From positions 39,398 through 103,397 of the forward strand of contig NZ_LPWA01000108.1 of assembly GCF_001510895.1 (NCBI RefSeq): a stretch of 64,000 nucleotides of DNA, given 5' to 3'. Both the position numbers and the translations under genes were made by a program. The notes below the pieces were generated by a model that worked only from the letters and a program-made list of their open reading frames with translations, did no database searches and was not told the DNA's origin. Shown piece after piece: positions 1 through 7,821 of this stretch. The stretch is from Mesorhizobium loti (lineage in GTDB: Bacteria > Pseudomonadota > Alphaproteobacteria > Rhizobiales > Rhizobiaceae). Positions within the stretch are counted from its first letter, which is position 1, and each line of letters begins with the position of its first letter.

Positions 1-1581
1 GAAGGATTGGGGTTTCAAGAACCTCGAATTCGATTTTTATCTCCTGCCGCAGGTGCAAGGTATCCTGCGCAAGGGCAACTGGACCGCCACCGCCGCCATC
101 CATAAGGATGCCGACAGCGATATCGCCCGCGTCATCGCGCTGTGGCCGGGCCTGAAGAACGAAGCCTACGGGCTTGCCTGCGACATCGGCTCGACCACCA
201 TTGCCATGCATCTGGTGTCGCTGCTCTCGGGCCGCGTCGCTGCTTCCTCCGGCACGTCCAATCCGCAGATCCGCTTCGGCGAGGATCTGATGAGCCGCGT
301 CTCCTATGTGATGATGAACCCGGACGGCCGCGAAGGCATGACGGTCGCCGTGCGCGAGGCCGTTTCCAGCCTCGTCGACAAGGTCTGCGCCGAAGGCAAC
401 GTCCAGCGCAACGACATCCTCGACGCAGTGTTCGTCGGCAATCCGATCATGCACCATCTGTTCCTCGGCATCGATCCGACCGAGCTCGGCGGAGCGCCCT
501 TCGCGCTGGCCGTCTCCGGCGCCGTGCGCATTAAGGCCTCCGACCTCGGCCTGAAGCTGAACCAGGGCGCGCGCCTCTATATGCTGCCTTGCATTGCCGG
601 CCATGTCGGCGCCGACGCCGCCGCGGTCACCCTGTCGGAAGGTCCGCACCGCCAGGACGAGATGATGCTGATCGTCGACGTCGGCACCAATGCCGAGATC
701 GTGCTCGGCAACAGCACGCGCGTCGTTGCGGCCTCCTCGCCCACCGGCCCGGCCTTCGAGGGCGCCGAGATTTCCGGCGGCCAGCGCGCCGCGCCCGGCG
801 CCATCGAGCGCGTGCGCATCGATCCCGAGACGCTCGAGCCGCGCTACCGCGTCATCGGCTCGGAGCTCTGGTCCGATCAGCCGGGCTTTGCCGAAAGCGT
901 GCAGGCGACGGGCGTCACCGGCATTTGCGGCTCCGGCATCATCGAAGTGATCGCCGAGATGTATCTGTCGGGCATCATTTCCGAGGACGGCGTCGTCGAT
1001 GGATCGCTCAGCATGCGCTCGCCGCGCATCATCCCCAACGGCCGCACCTTCTCCTACGTGCTGAAGGAGGGCGAGCCGAAGATCACCATCACCCAGAACG
1101 ACGTGCGCGCCATACAGCTCGCCAAGGCAGCCCTCTATGCCGGCACCAAGCTCCTGATGGAAAAGCAGCATACCGAGCATGTCGACCGCATCCATTTCGC
1201 CGGCGCCTTCGGCTCTTTCATCGATCCGAAATACGCCATGGTGCTGGGACTGATCCCCGACTGCGACCTCGACAAGGTCTCGGCCGTCGGCAACGCAGCC
1301 GGCGCCGCGCGCGTATGGCACTCCTCAATCGCGGCTATCGCCGCGAGATCGAGGAGACGGTGAGCAAGATCGAGAAGATCGAGACGGCGCTGGAGCCAAA
1401 ATTCCAGGAGCACTTCGTCTACGCCATGGCGTTGCCGAATAAGGTCGACCCGTTCCCGAAGCTGGCGGCCGCGGTCAAGCTGCCGCCGCGCAAGGCAATG
1501 AGCGAGGACGGGGGCGCCGGCGACGCCACCCCGCGTAGGCGCTCGCGCGAGGAGCGTGCGGCAAGGCGCGGCCGCGAATAG
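1..1581 (+). CDS. Corrinoid-protein reductive activator (RACo-like ASKHA domain), 5' partial, frameshifted
   Basis: This is the C-terminal part of a RACo/DUF4445 protein. Such proteins use ATP to reduce inactivated Co(II) corrinoid proteins of methyltransferase systems. The frame is open to the left edge, so the usual N-terminal 2Fe-2S domain lies outside the window. The GTG at 53 is not the real start. Visible ASKHA motifs are CDIGSTTIAMHLV (about 172-210), IVDVGTNAEIVLG (about 670-708), GICGSGIIE and FAGAFGSFIDP. Near 1303-1315 the frame breaks: one frame runs to a stop at 1363, while the conserved tail (MALLNRGYRREIEE onward) continues in the -1 frame to 1581. One extra G would restore the protein. 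Its substrate methyltransferase should lie to the left. Family assignment is firm; the partner is inferred. Confidence 0.85.
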
Positions 1582-1612
1582 GCCGGCTTCCAAGCCACTC
1601 GCCTTCCTATTT

Positions 1613-1653
1613 CATTTGCATACAAATGTTTCCGGATCCGCCAGATCCGGAAA
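1613..1653. repeat. Two adjacent dyads downstream of the activator gene
   Basis: CATTTG-CATA-CAAATG (1613-1628) is immediately followed by a perfect 10-bp inverted repeat TTTCCGGATC / GATCCGGAAA with a 5-nt loop (1629-1653). The second hairpin has no U-tract. It could be a weak terminator for the activator gene or a protein-binding site for the small gene at 1764. Confidence 0.5.
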
Positions 1654-1763
1654 CCGAAGCGCTGTTTTCGCGAAATCCATCCGATACATACGTGAGACAT
1701 TTAACCGACATCGAACGGCGGCCAGGAATAGTCCTCGGCCGCCGCTCTTGAAGGGAGATGAAA

Positions 1764-1949
1764 ATGTCTATGTTCGATAACCTCGGTCGCTTTGGCGTCA
1801 CCATCAGGCAGGCCCACGCCCGCAACAAGGCGATCCGCGCGCTCAACGACCTGCCGGCGCATGTCCAGAAAGATATCGGCTGGCCGGCCTCGCCGCCGAG
1901 CGACCCGCAGGCAGCCCTTCATGCGCTGCTCCTGGGCACGCCGCGCTGA
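1764..1949 (+). CDS. Small DUF1127-like protein, copy 1
   Basis: The product is 61 residues long and contains AIRALNDLPAHVQKDIGWP, the short helical arrangement typical of DUF1127/YjiS-like proteins of Rhizobiales. It shares the QKDIGWP block with the 61-residue protein at 4270, so the two are paralogs. AAGGGAG at 1751-1757 is correctly spaced from the ATG at 1764. The upstream ATG at 1758 touches that site and is unlikely to be used. The role is unknown; some DUF1127 proteins act in small-RNA or phosphate and stress control, but nothing here shows that. Confidence 0.7.
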   Translation: MSMFDNLGRFGVTIRQAHARNKAIRALNDLPAHVQKDIGWPASPPSDPQAALHALLLGTPR

Positions 1950-2119
1950 TGACCTTCGCCGACAAATGCAAGCTGCTCGGCAAGCGCCGGGGCCGGCAAG
2001 CGGCCTCGGCGACCGGCGACAACAAGCTGCGCGCCGCGCTGCTGCCGGGTCGACCGCGAGGCGGCCGTCGGTTGCATCACGTCGATGTGCCCGCGGCGAA
2101 CCTTGACATTTTTAACTGA
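1949..2119 (+). CDS. Possible 56-residue ORF overlapping the preceding stop
   Basis: The ATG shares its first base with the TGA of the small gene before it (TGATG), the arrangement of a translationally coupled gene. The product would be basic, with no recognised motif and no ribosome-binding site of its own. GC-rich DNA readily produces such frames, so it is listed only because of the overlap. Confidence 0.2.
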   Translation: MTFADKCKLLGKRRGRQAASATGDNKLRAALLPGRPRGGRRLHHVDVPAANLDIFN

Positions 2120-2130
2120 GGTACAATCTT
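2103..2130 (+). promoter_or_regulatory. Possible promoter of the hydrolase gene
   Basis: TTGACA at 2103-2108 lies in a local AT-rich patch upstream of the hydrolase start at 2184. A reasonable -10 would be AATCTT at 2125-2130 with a 16-nt spacer. TACAAT at 2122-2127 matches better but leaves only 13 nt. The assignment is tentative. Confidence 0.3.
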
Positions 2131-2183
2131 CGCATAGCAGGGGGAATTCTCTTAGTCGGCTCCGCCGAAGTCCGTGTATCCGC

Positions 2184-3148
2184 ATGCCCAGTTTGAAAAG
2201 CCACGTCGTCTCGTTCATTCTCAGGCACAGCCGCAAGAAGGCCTTTTCCAGTCCCGAGAATCTGCAGCGCTGGATCGCCTACGCCCGCAAGACCGAGGAC
2301 TATCATCCACCGGCGCTGCTCAAGGCCCGGCTGGACATGACCGAAAGCACGATCGACGGCTTTCCGGTCTATGAGATCGCGCCGAGAGCCGGCAAGCGCC
2401 GGAGCATCCTCTATATGCATGGCGGCGCCTTCGTCTTTCAGATCACCTCCTATCACTGGGTGCTGATCGCCGAGATGGCGGAGCGGCTGGGCTTTGGCAT
2501 CACCGTGCCGATCTATCCGATCGCGCCGGAGCACAATTTCCATGACATGTTCGGCATGGTCGGCGACGTCTACCGGCGCATGCTCGAAGAGACCGATGCC
2601 GAAGACATCGTCTTCATGGGCGATTCCGCCGGCGGCAACATGGCCGTGGTGCTCACCATGATGGCCGCGGAGAAAGGCCTGCCTTCACCGTCGCGCCATG
2701 TGCTGATCTCGCCCGGCCTCGACATGTCGCTGTCCAACCCGGAGGTGTTCGAGGCGGAGCGCAACGATCCCTGGCTCGGCATTCCCGGCGGGCTCGAGGC
2801 GATCCGGCTCTACAGCGCCGGCATCGACCGCGCCGACTGGCACATCAGCCCGCTCTATGGCGATCTCTCGGTGCTGCCGAAGACGCTGCTGCTCACCGGC
2901 TCGCGCGACCTGCTCAGCCCCGACAATCTGATCTTCGCCGAGAGAGCGCGTGCGCCGGCGTCGAGGTCGACGTCGTCTATGAGGAAGGCATGTTCCATGT
3001 CTGGCCGCTGATCGACATGCCGGAGGCGCGACGCGCGCGCGACAGCATCGTCGATTTCCTCACAGGCGAACCGGTACCGCAACGCGCCTACGCGGCGCGC
3101 CGGACCAGAACGGCCTACGCGGCGCGGCCGGCGCCGGCGGCCGAATAG
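2184..3148 (+). CDS. Alpha/beta hydrolase of the hormone-sensitive lipase family, frameshifted
   Basis: This is an esterase/lipase-like alpha/beta hydrolase of about 321 residues after repair. HGGAF near residue 80 is the HSL oxyanion motif (HGGG-like), GDSAGGN near residue 150 is the nucleophile elbow with the catalytic Ser, and EEGMFHVWP carries the catalytic His. The Asp lies in the TGSRDLLSP segment. At about 2946-2958 the frame is broken by one missing base. The His-containing C-terminus is then read in the -1 frame to a TAG at 3146-3148, 1 nt from the convergent LysR gene. The ATG at 2184 was chosen because the 33 residues the frame adds upstream are not family-like. The substrate is unknown. 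Confidence 0.8.
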
Positions 3149-3149
3149 C

Positions 3150-4049
3150 TCAGAACTTGCCGGTTTCGCGGAACAGTTCGAATGTCGCGCGGATGTGATC
3201 GGCGACCGCCTTCACCGGCGCGCTGGCGTCCGGCGCCACCACCATCGCGAGGTTGTAGGTGCCGATATCCGGCATGCCGTCCTTCTGGCCTAGCTCTACC
3301 ATGTCGTCGCCGAGGAACGACTTCGGCAGCGGCGCGACAGCGAGATCGGCCATGATCGCGGCGCGCTGGCCGGCCGTATGCGCGCTCATATAGGCGATGC
3401 GGTAGTTGCGGCCTTCGCGGCCGAGCGCCTCCAGGGCCCCTGCCCGCCAGGCGCAACCTTCTTCCCACAGCGATACCGGCAGCGGCTCGCGCAGATGCGC
3501 GCAACCGCCCTTCGCGCCCGCCCAGACGATCGGTTCGGTCAAAAGCACCTCCGCGCCGAGCGCGCTGGTCTTGTAGGAATTGGTGAGCAGCGTGATGTCG
3601 AGAGCGCGGTCATCCATGCGGCGGCGCAGATTGATGCTCTGGTCGATGGTGACGTCGACGGCAATCGACGGATGCGACTGCGCGAAGCGTTTCAAAACGT
3701 GTGGCAGGATACGCTCGCCATAGTCGTCCGGGGAACCTAGCCGCACCACGCCGACAATGTCGGGAATGATGAATTTCGACACCACCTCGCGGTTGATCGA
3801 CAAAAGCCGCCGCGCATAGCCGAGCAGCATTTCGCCATCGGTGGTCAGCGTCACCGAACGCGCGTCGCGTGCGAAAACGGAGCGGCCGAGAATGTCTTCC
3901 AGCTTCTTGATCTGCATGGAGACGGCCGAGGGCGTGCGGAACACCGCATTGGCCGCGGTGGTGAAGCTGCCGGTCTCGGCGATCGCCACGAAGGTGCGCA
4001 GCACATCAAGATCGAGCAGCGGCAGAGGATGGTTGAGTGGGGCGTTCAT
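3150..4049 (-). CDS. LysR-family transcriptional regulator
   Basis: The 299-residue protein has the normal LysR length. Residues about 12-70 form the winged HTH (DVLRTFVAIAETGSFTTAA, followed by SAVSMQIKKLE). Residues about 95-290 form the periplasmic-binding-like effector domain. It is divergent from the small DUF1127-like gene at 4270 across a 220-bp gap and so probably regulates that gene or itself. TGATGCAAACGATCA at 4072-4086, next to its own start, is a dyad with the look of a LysR site. The target and effector are unknown. Confidence 0.85.
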   Translation of the reverse strand: MNAPLNHPLPLLDLDVLRTFVAIAETGSFTTAANAVFRTPSAVSMQIKKLEDILGRSVFARDARSVTLTTDGEMLLGYARRLLSINREVVSKFIIPDIVGVVRLGSPDDYGERILPHVLKRFAQSHPSIAVDVTIDQSINLRRRMDDRALDITLLTNSYKTSALGAEVLLTEPIVWAGAKGGCAHLREPLPVSLWEEGCAWRAGALEALGREGRNYRIAYMSAHTAGQRAAIMADLAVAPLPKSFLGDDMVELGQKDGMPDIGTYNLAMVVAPDASAPVKAVADHIRATFELFRETGKF

Positions 4050-4071
4050 TGGTGCTTGCCTTCAATTTTTC

Positions 4072-4086
4072 TGATGCAAACGATCA
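4072..4086. promoter_or_regulatory. Possible LysR-type operator
   Basis: TGAT-N7-ATCA dyad close to the lysR start codon, in the intergenic region shared with the divergent small gene. Autoregulatory LysR sites commonly sit here. The assignment is by position and symmetry only. Confidence 0.3.
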
Positions 4087-4221
4087 TCCCATTTCGTTTG
4101 ATTGAACATCACTTCGAGCGCATAGTCAACTCGATCGATGCAGGATGTGCCACAAACGGCCATAGAACGACCCCGACACGGACCTGCAATCGACATGAAA
4201 TGAAGCTGAAACAGACCTGAC

Positions 4222-4233
4222 GTAACGCATTGT
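4222..4233 (+). promoter_or_regulatory. Shared 12-mer GTAACGCATTGT, copy 1
   Basis: This exact 12-mer occurs here, 37 nt before the small gene at 4270, and again at 4596-4607 ahead of the small gene at 4793. A perfect repeat in two neighbouring leaders suggests a shared regulatory element or an old duplication. Confidence 0.35.
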
Positions 4234-4269
4234 TGGGCGCCTCCCTGCCCGACTCATAGGAGAAAGATC

Positions 4270-4455
4270 ATGTCTATCCTGTCATCCATCGGTCGGCTCG
4301 CGACCGAATTCAGCGCGGCCCGCGCCCGCTACCAGACCGAACGCGCAATCCATGCGCTGCCGATCGAACTGCAGAAGGATATCGGCTGGCCGGAAGCCGC
4401 CGATGCCAAGACCGGTGTGCGCCTCGGCGTCGGAACCTGGGCCGGAGCAAAGTAG
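4270..4455 (+). CDS. Small DUF1127-like protein, copy 2
   Basis: The 61-residue protein is a paralog of the product at 1764. RAIHALPIELQKDIGWPEA aligns with AIRALNDLPAHVQKDIGWP. AGGAGAAAG lies 6 nt before the ATG. A strong intrinsic terminator follows at 4478, so it is probably transcribed alone. The divergent LysR gene is the obvious candidate regulator. Function is unknown. Confidence 0.75.
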   Translation: MSILSSIGRLATEFSAARARYQTERAIHALPIELQKDIGWPEAADAKTGVRLGVGTWAGAK

Positions 4456-4477
4456 ATAAAGTGTGTGTCGAGTACTG

Positions 4478-4516
4478 AAGGCCTGCCGAGGCGTCAGACC
4501 GGCAGGCCTTTTTATT
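4478..4516 (+). terminator. Intrinsic terminator of the DUF1127-like gene
   Basis: An 11-bp perfect stem AAGGCCTGCCG / CGGCAGGCCTT with an 11-nt loop is followed by TTTATTT. It lies 22 nt after the stop codon of the small gene. Confidence 0.9.
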
Positions 4517-4595
4517 TGTATTCAAACAAGTTTTCCAGCCATGCTACCAACGCATGACGCATATGAACCACTCGCATAGCGCAGCGGTTTTCCAT

Positions 4596-4607
4596 GTAAC
4601 GCATTGT
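4596..4607 (+). promoter_or_regulatory. Shared 12-mer GTAACGCATTGT, copy 2
   Basis: Second exact copy of the element at 4222-4233, within the AT-rich 276-bp gap before the small gene at 4793. Confidence 0.35.
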
Positions 4608-4694
4608 AAAAAATGGTAAATTTCGGGCAAGCTGCCCAAAGATGTCGCAATTGATGTCGCTTTTCATATCAAGCGCTTCGTTTTTGCGATTTAA

Positions 4695-4732
4695 TTTTGG
4701 CTGAAGCAAGCTTATATCACCGTCAGCCAAAA
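4695..4732. promoter_or_regulatory. 10-bp dyad bracketing a -10-like sequence
   Basis: TTTTGGCTGA (4695-4704) and TCAGCCAAAA (4723-4732) are perfect inverted arms separated by 18 nt. The spacer contains TTATAT (4712-4717), which could serve as a -10 element for the small gene at 4793. The arrangement resembles an operator whose two half-sites flank the promoter. Confidence 0.45.
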
Positions 4733-4792
4733 CGAGCTGCCCCACTCCATTAAGCGAAGGCGACCCGTCTGAGCAACCAAATGGAGATGACG

Positions 4793-4927
4793 ATGAAGCT
4801 GTTTGCCCGCCTGTTCCCCCGCCGCGAAATGAACCTGACGACCGCTCTCGAGCGTCAGCGCCTCGCCAAGACCATGCCCGGCCAGACCGGCGCCATGGCT
4901 GCTGCTCGCCTCGGCTTCATTGCCTGA
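4793..4927 (+). CDS. Basic 44-residue protein, unknown
   Basis: GGAG at 4783-4786 precedes the ATG at 4793 by 6 nt. Two earlier in-frame ATGs (4781, 4787) are less well placed. The product starts MKLFARLFPRREMNLTTALE and has a basic amphipathic N-terminus and an Ala/Gly-rich end. It has its own promoter-like dyad upstream and a terminator downstream, which supports a real transcription unit. I do not recognise a family. Confidence 0.5.
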   Translation: MKLFARLFPRREMNLTTALERQRLAKTMPGQTGAMAAARLGFIA

Positions 4928-4978
4928 GGACAGCCGTTTTTCGGACGGCACCTGGTTGCCGTCGCGCTGAAGGATTTC

Positions 4979-5016
4979 AACGCCGCCCGGCCTTGCCGTG
5001 GCGGCGTTTTCGTTTT
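4979..5016 (+). terminator. Intrinsic terminator after the 44-residue gene
   Basis: AACGCCGCC / GGCGGCGTT stem with a 12-nt loop is followed by TTCGTTTT. It lies about 50 nt downstream of the small gene. Confidence 0.8.
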
Positions 5017-5193
5017 CATCGGGCTTTCGTTGCATGGCTGCGGCTCTAACCTCAGACCAATTGCCCATTTGCGACCCGTGTCGCAAATTTAATCTTCGCT
5101 TAGCCGCCTACCCGATTGACAAGAATGGTTTTTCCTGATGACGCTATGCTGTTCGCGACATTCTGTTCGCGTCATGGCCGCGTGAGGTTTCCC

Positions 5194-6195
5194 GTGAATG
5201 CCGTAAAGCACCCGATCAAGAGATCGTTTGTATTCTTCCTCGTTCCCGACTTCACCATGATCGCCTTCGCGACGGCGCTCGACCCGCTGCGCTCGGCCAA
5301 TCGGATGCTCGGCTACGAGGCCTATTGCTGGCGCTTGGCCAGCATCGACGGCAAGCCGGTGCGCGCCTCGAACGGCGTCGAATGCGCCGTCAACACCTCG
5401 CTCGAGGAAGAGCGCAAGAAGATGGCCGGGCCGGACAGGCCGAACATGGCGATCGTCTGCAGCGGCATCAATGTCGAGCGCTACCACAACAAGTCGGCTT
5501 TCGCCTGGCTGCGCGAGGAATACAACCGCGGCGTCGCGGTCGGCGGCCTGTGCACCGGCGCCCATATCCTGGCAGCCGCGGGCCTGCTTTCCAACAAGCG
5601 CTGCGCCATCCACTGGGAGAACCTGCCCGGCTTTTCGGAGGCCTTCCCCAAGGCCAATGTCTTTGCCGACCTCTTCGAGGTCGACCAGAACATCTACACC
5701 TGCGCCGGCGGCACCGCAGCGCTCGACATGATGCTGAAGCTGATCGGCGACGACTTCGACGAAAGCCTCGTCAATCGCGTCTGCGAGCAGGTGCTGACCG
5801 ACCGCGTGCGCAGCCCGACCGATCGCCAGCGTCTGCCGTTGCGGGCGCGGCTTGGCGTGCAGAATTCCAAGGTGCTGACCATCATCGAACTGATGGAGGC
5901 GAACCTCTCCGAGCCGCTGTCGCTGATCGAGATCGCCGACCACGTCGATCTGTCGCGCCGGCAGATCGAGCGTCTGTTCCGCACCGAGATGGGCCGTTCC
6001 CCTGCCCGCTACTATCTCGAAATCCGGCTCGACCGGGCCAGGCATTTGCTCATCCAGTCGTCGTTGCCGGTGGTCGAGGTGGCCGTGGCCTGCGGCTTCG
6101 TCTCGGCCTCGCACTTCTCCAAATGCTACCGCGAGCTCTACGCCCGCTCGCCGCAGCAGGAGCGGGTCGACCGCAAGCAGTTGCTGGCGGCCTGA
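5194..6195 (+). CDS. GlxA-family regulator (DJ-1/PfpI domain plus AraC HTH)
   Basis: The 333-residue protein joins an N-terminal class I glutamine amidotransferase-like (DJ-1/PfpI) sensor to a C-terminal AraC/XylS DNA-binding domain. The sensor spans about residues 8-190 and has the GLCTGAHIL turn. The DNA-binding domain covers about 225-325, with IADHVDLSRRQIERLF and ACGFVSASHFSKCYREL. GbdR and CdhR, which control glycine betaine and carnitine catabolism, have this architecture. That fits the N-methyl amine genes in this window, but the target is inferred. The GTG at 5194 with GAGG 6 nt upstream was preferred; the frame is also open from 5116. Confidence 0.85.
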   Translation: MNAVKHPIKRSFVFFLVPDFTMIAFATALDPLRSANRMLGYEAYCWRLASIDGKPVRASNGVECAVNTSLEEERKKMAGPDRPNMAIVCSGINVERYHNKSAFAWLREEYNRGVAVGGLCTGAHILAAAGLLSNKRCAIHWENLPGFSEAFPKANVFADLFEVDQNIYTCAGGTAALDMMLKLIGDDFDESLVNRVCEQVLTDRVRSPTDRQRLPLRARLGVQNSKVLTIIELMEANLSEPLSLIEIADHVDLSRRQIERLFRTEMGRSPARYYLEIRLDRARHLLIQSSLPVVEVAVACGFVSASHFSKCYRELYARSPQQERVDRKQLLAA

Positions 6196-6215
6196 GCAAT
6201 CGCGCTCTGGACCTA

Positions 6216-6320
6216 ATGCATGTCGCCCAGAAGTATGCAGCGGTTCTGGGGCAACGACATGCATCAAAACAAAGACTTAAAGCGCGCGCCTGATTCCGTT
6301 TCGACGCGACGCGCTTTAAG
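6216..6320. repeat. Palindromic intergenic repeat, copy 1, with appended hairpin
   Basis: The arms ATGCATGTCG (6216-6225) and CGACATGCAT (6255-6264) enclose a second paired stretch (CCCAGAA / TTCTGGG). This core is repeated with variation at 35655-35703. It is followed by CAAAACAAA and by a second 11-bp stem CTTAAAGCGCG (6276-6286) / CGCGCTTTAAG (6310-6320). It is typical of short non-coding repeats scattered between genes in rhizobia. No coding capacity is evident. Confidence 0.8.
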
Positions 6321-6407
6321 CGGATTGCGTTTGTGCCGTCCGCATCGCTTCGAGACTGATGGCCTTGTAAGCCTTACCGATTGCGCTCGCCCGGAACGAC
6401 GCCCGCT

Positions 6408-6749
6408 TCAATACCGGTCGCAATAGCACTCGGCCGACGAGATGCGGTCGTTCCAGCCGGAACCTCCGAAATTGCGGACCGTGCGGTCGAGTTCGATCGA
6501 GCGGCCGCGCCTTCCTGCGTGCTCATAAGCGACGAGCGTACAGCCCCGGCGCACGAGCACCGAGGAAACGCGGTCGTTCCAGAAACCGCCCCGGAAATTC
6601 ACCGAATCGTCGGGGCCCATTTCAAGCGAACGTCCGCGGAAGTTTGCATTCTCGAACAGCACGCAGGCTGCCTCGCCGTAGAATTGGGCGCTGGCGCTGC
6701 CGACAAAAATTGTCGACGCTAGTGCGGTCAGGATAACCAGGCATTTCAT
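6408..6749 (-). CDS. Secreted beta/gamma-crystallin domain protein
   Basis: The 113-residue protein opens with a Sec signal peptide (MKCLVILTALASTIFVGSASA, cleavage about residue 21). Two Greek-key repeats follow. Each ends in the calcium-binding signature N/D-N/D-x-x-S/T-S, seen as NDRVSS and NDRISS after a Trp. Cysteines at the start and end suggest disulfides in the periplasm. The start at 6749 is the ATG with GAGG upstream; 27 further residues in frame are not protein-like. It is probably a Ca-binding periplasmic or surface protein; the ligand is unknown. Confidence 0.8.
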   Translation of the reverse strand: MKCLVILTALASTIFVGSASAQFYGEAACVLFENANFRGRSLEMGPDDSVNFRGGFWNDRVSSVLVRRGCTLVAYEHAGRRGRSIELDRTVRNFGGSGWNDRISSAECYCDRY

Positions 6750-6884
6750 CGCGATGCTTCCTCGTTTGTCGCCGACCCCACGGCACTTTGCCATTGTGCC
6801 ATCGCCGGAGGCAAGTCCGAGCCCCGGCAACCCAGGCGGTGATGTCCAGACGGAAAACCGCAGCGCACTTTCCCGAAATTGCTG

Positions 6885-7733
6885 TCAGCGGCTGTCCAGC
6901 ATCCAGCCGCGGTTGCGCCACATCTTCTCGCCGGCCAGGCAATCGGCGGCGGGCCTGTCGTCGGCGAGCACGACCGGCGGGTGAGCCGCCTCTTCCGCCG
7001 CCCATTGTTGCGAGGCCGGACCGGCAAGCTCGAGCACCAGCTTGCGGCGGATCGCTTCCGGGAATTGCGTCCAGTCGTTGACCGGGATCATGAAGGCGCC
7101 CGGGCCGCCGATGACGCAGTCGCTATAGTAACGGTCGAGATTGGCGACGTCGAAGGCGCCGGTGAACCCGCCGCTCGTCATCAGCGGCAGTCCGTTGATG
7201 GTGATGCCCTGCTTCACCACCTCGTCGCGTGTGATATCGACCGGCGCGCCTTGATTGTTGGGTCCGTCGCCCGAAACGTCGATGACACGCTTGGTGCCCT
7301 GAAGACCGCTTTCGGCGAAAAGATCGCTGCCGAATTCAAGCGCGCCGGAAATCGAGGTTCGTCGCGCGCTGTCCGGCGGACGCGCATTGAGCTGCGCGAC
7401 GACCCGTTCAGCATCGGCGCGATTGGCGATTACCGTCCACGGCACGACGACCCGCTGCCACCTGGTGCCGGCCCATTCGACATAGGCGACCGCGATCTTG
7501 CCATAGACGCCGTCGGCGATGGCCTTGAGCACATTGTCATGCGTCAGTGCCGCCGCGTAGCCGTGGCGTTGGATCTCGAGTTCGGCCGGCGACATGGAGA
7601 GCGAGACATCGACCGCCAGCACCAACTCGACATCGACCGGCTCTATCGCCGTCGATCGCGAGGTCAGGCCGAGGAGCAGCGCCAGCGCGGCGACGCCGGA
7701 AAGCCAATGCCCTGTTCGGCGGGAAGCGGACAT
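6885..7733 (-). CDS. DUF1194 secreted von Willebrand A-like protein
   Basis: The 282-residue protein has an N-terminal signal or anchor segment (about residues 10-29). A vWA-like domain follows, with the MIDAS motif DVSLSMS near residue 42, T/S at SARRTSISGA and DVSGDGPNN near residue 150. The length and the PFAM DUF1194 pattern match. It is probably exported and metal-dependent, with an unknown ligand. It lies next to the crystallin gene on the same strand with a 135-bp gap, so it may be cotranscribed with it. Confidence 0.8.
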   Translation of the reverse strand: MSASRRTGHWLSGVAALALLLGLTSRSTAIEPVDVELVLAVDVSLSMSPAELEIQRHGYAAALTHDNVLKAIADGVYGKIAVAYVEWAGTRWQRVVVPWTVIANRADAERVVAQLNARPPDSARRTSISGALEFGSDLFAESGLQGTKRVIDVSGDGPNNQGAPVDITRDEVVKQGITINGLPLMTSGGFTGAFDVANLDRYYSDCVIGGPGAFMIPVNDWTQFPEAIRRKLVLELAGPASQQWAAEEAAHPPVVLADDRPAADCLAGEKMWRNRGWMLDSR

Positions 7734-7770
7734 GACGCGAAGGTAGGCGATAATTGCGCATGAACAAAGT

Positions 7771-7800
7771 AAAAAGGCCCGGCGTCGACCGGGCCTTTCC
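7771..7800 (-). terminator. Intrinsic terminator of the FAD/GcvT dehydrogenase gene
   Basis: AAAGGCCCGG / CCGGGCCTTT perfect 10-bp stem with a 6-nt loop. On the minus strand it ends in TTTTTACTTTG, 21 nt past the stop of the gene at 7822. Confidence 0.9.
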
Positions 7801-7821
7801 TGCGCTGTTGGCTATGCGCGA

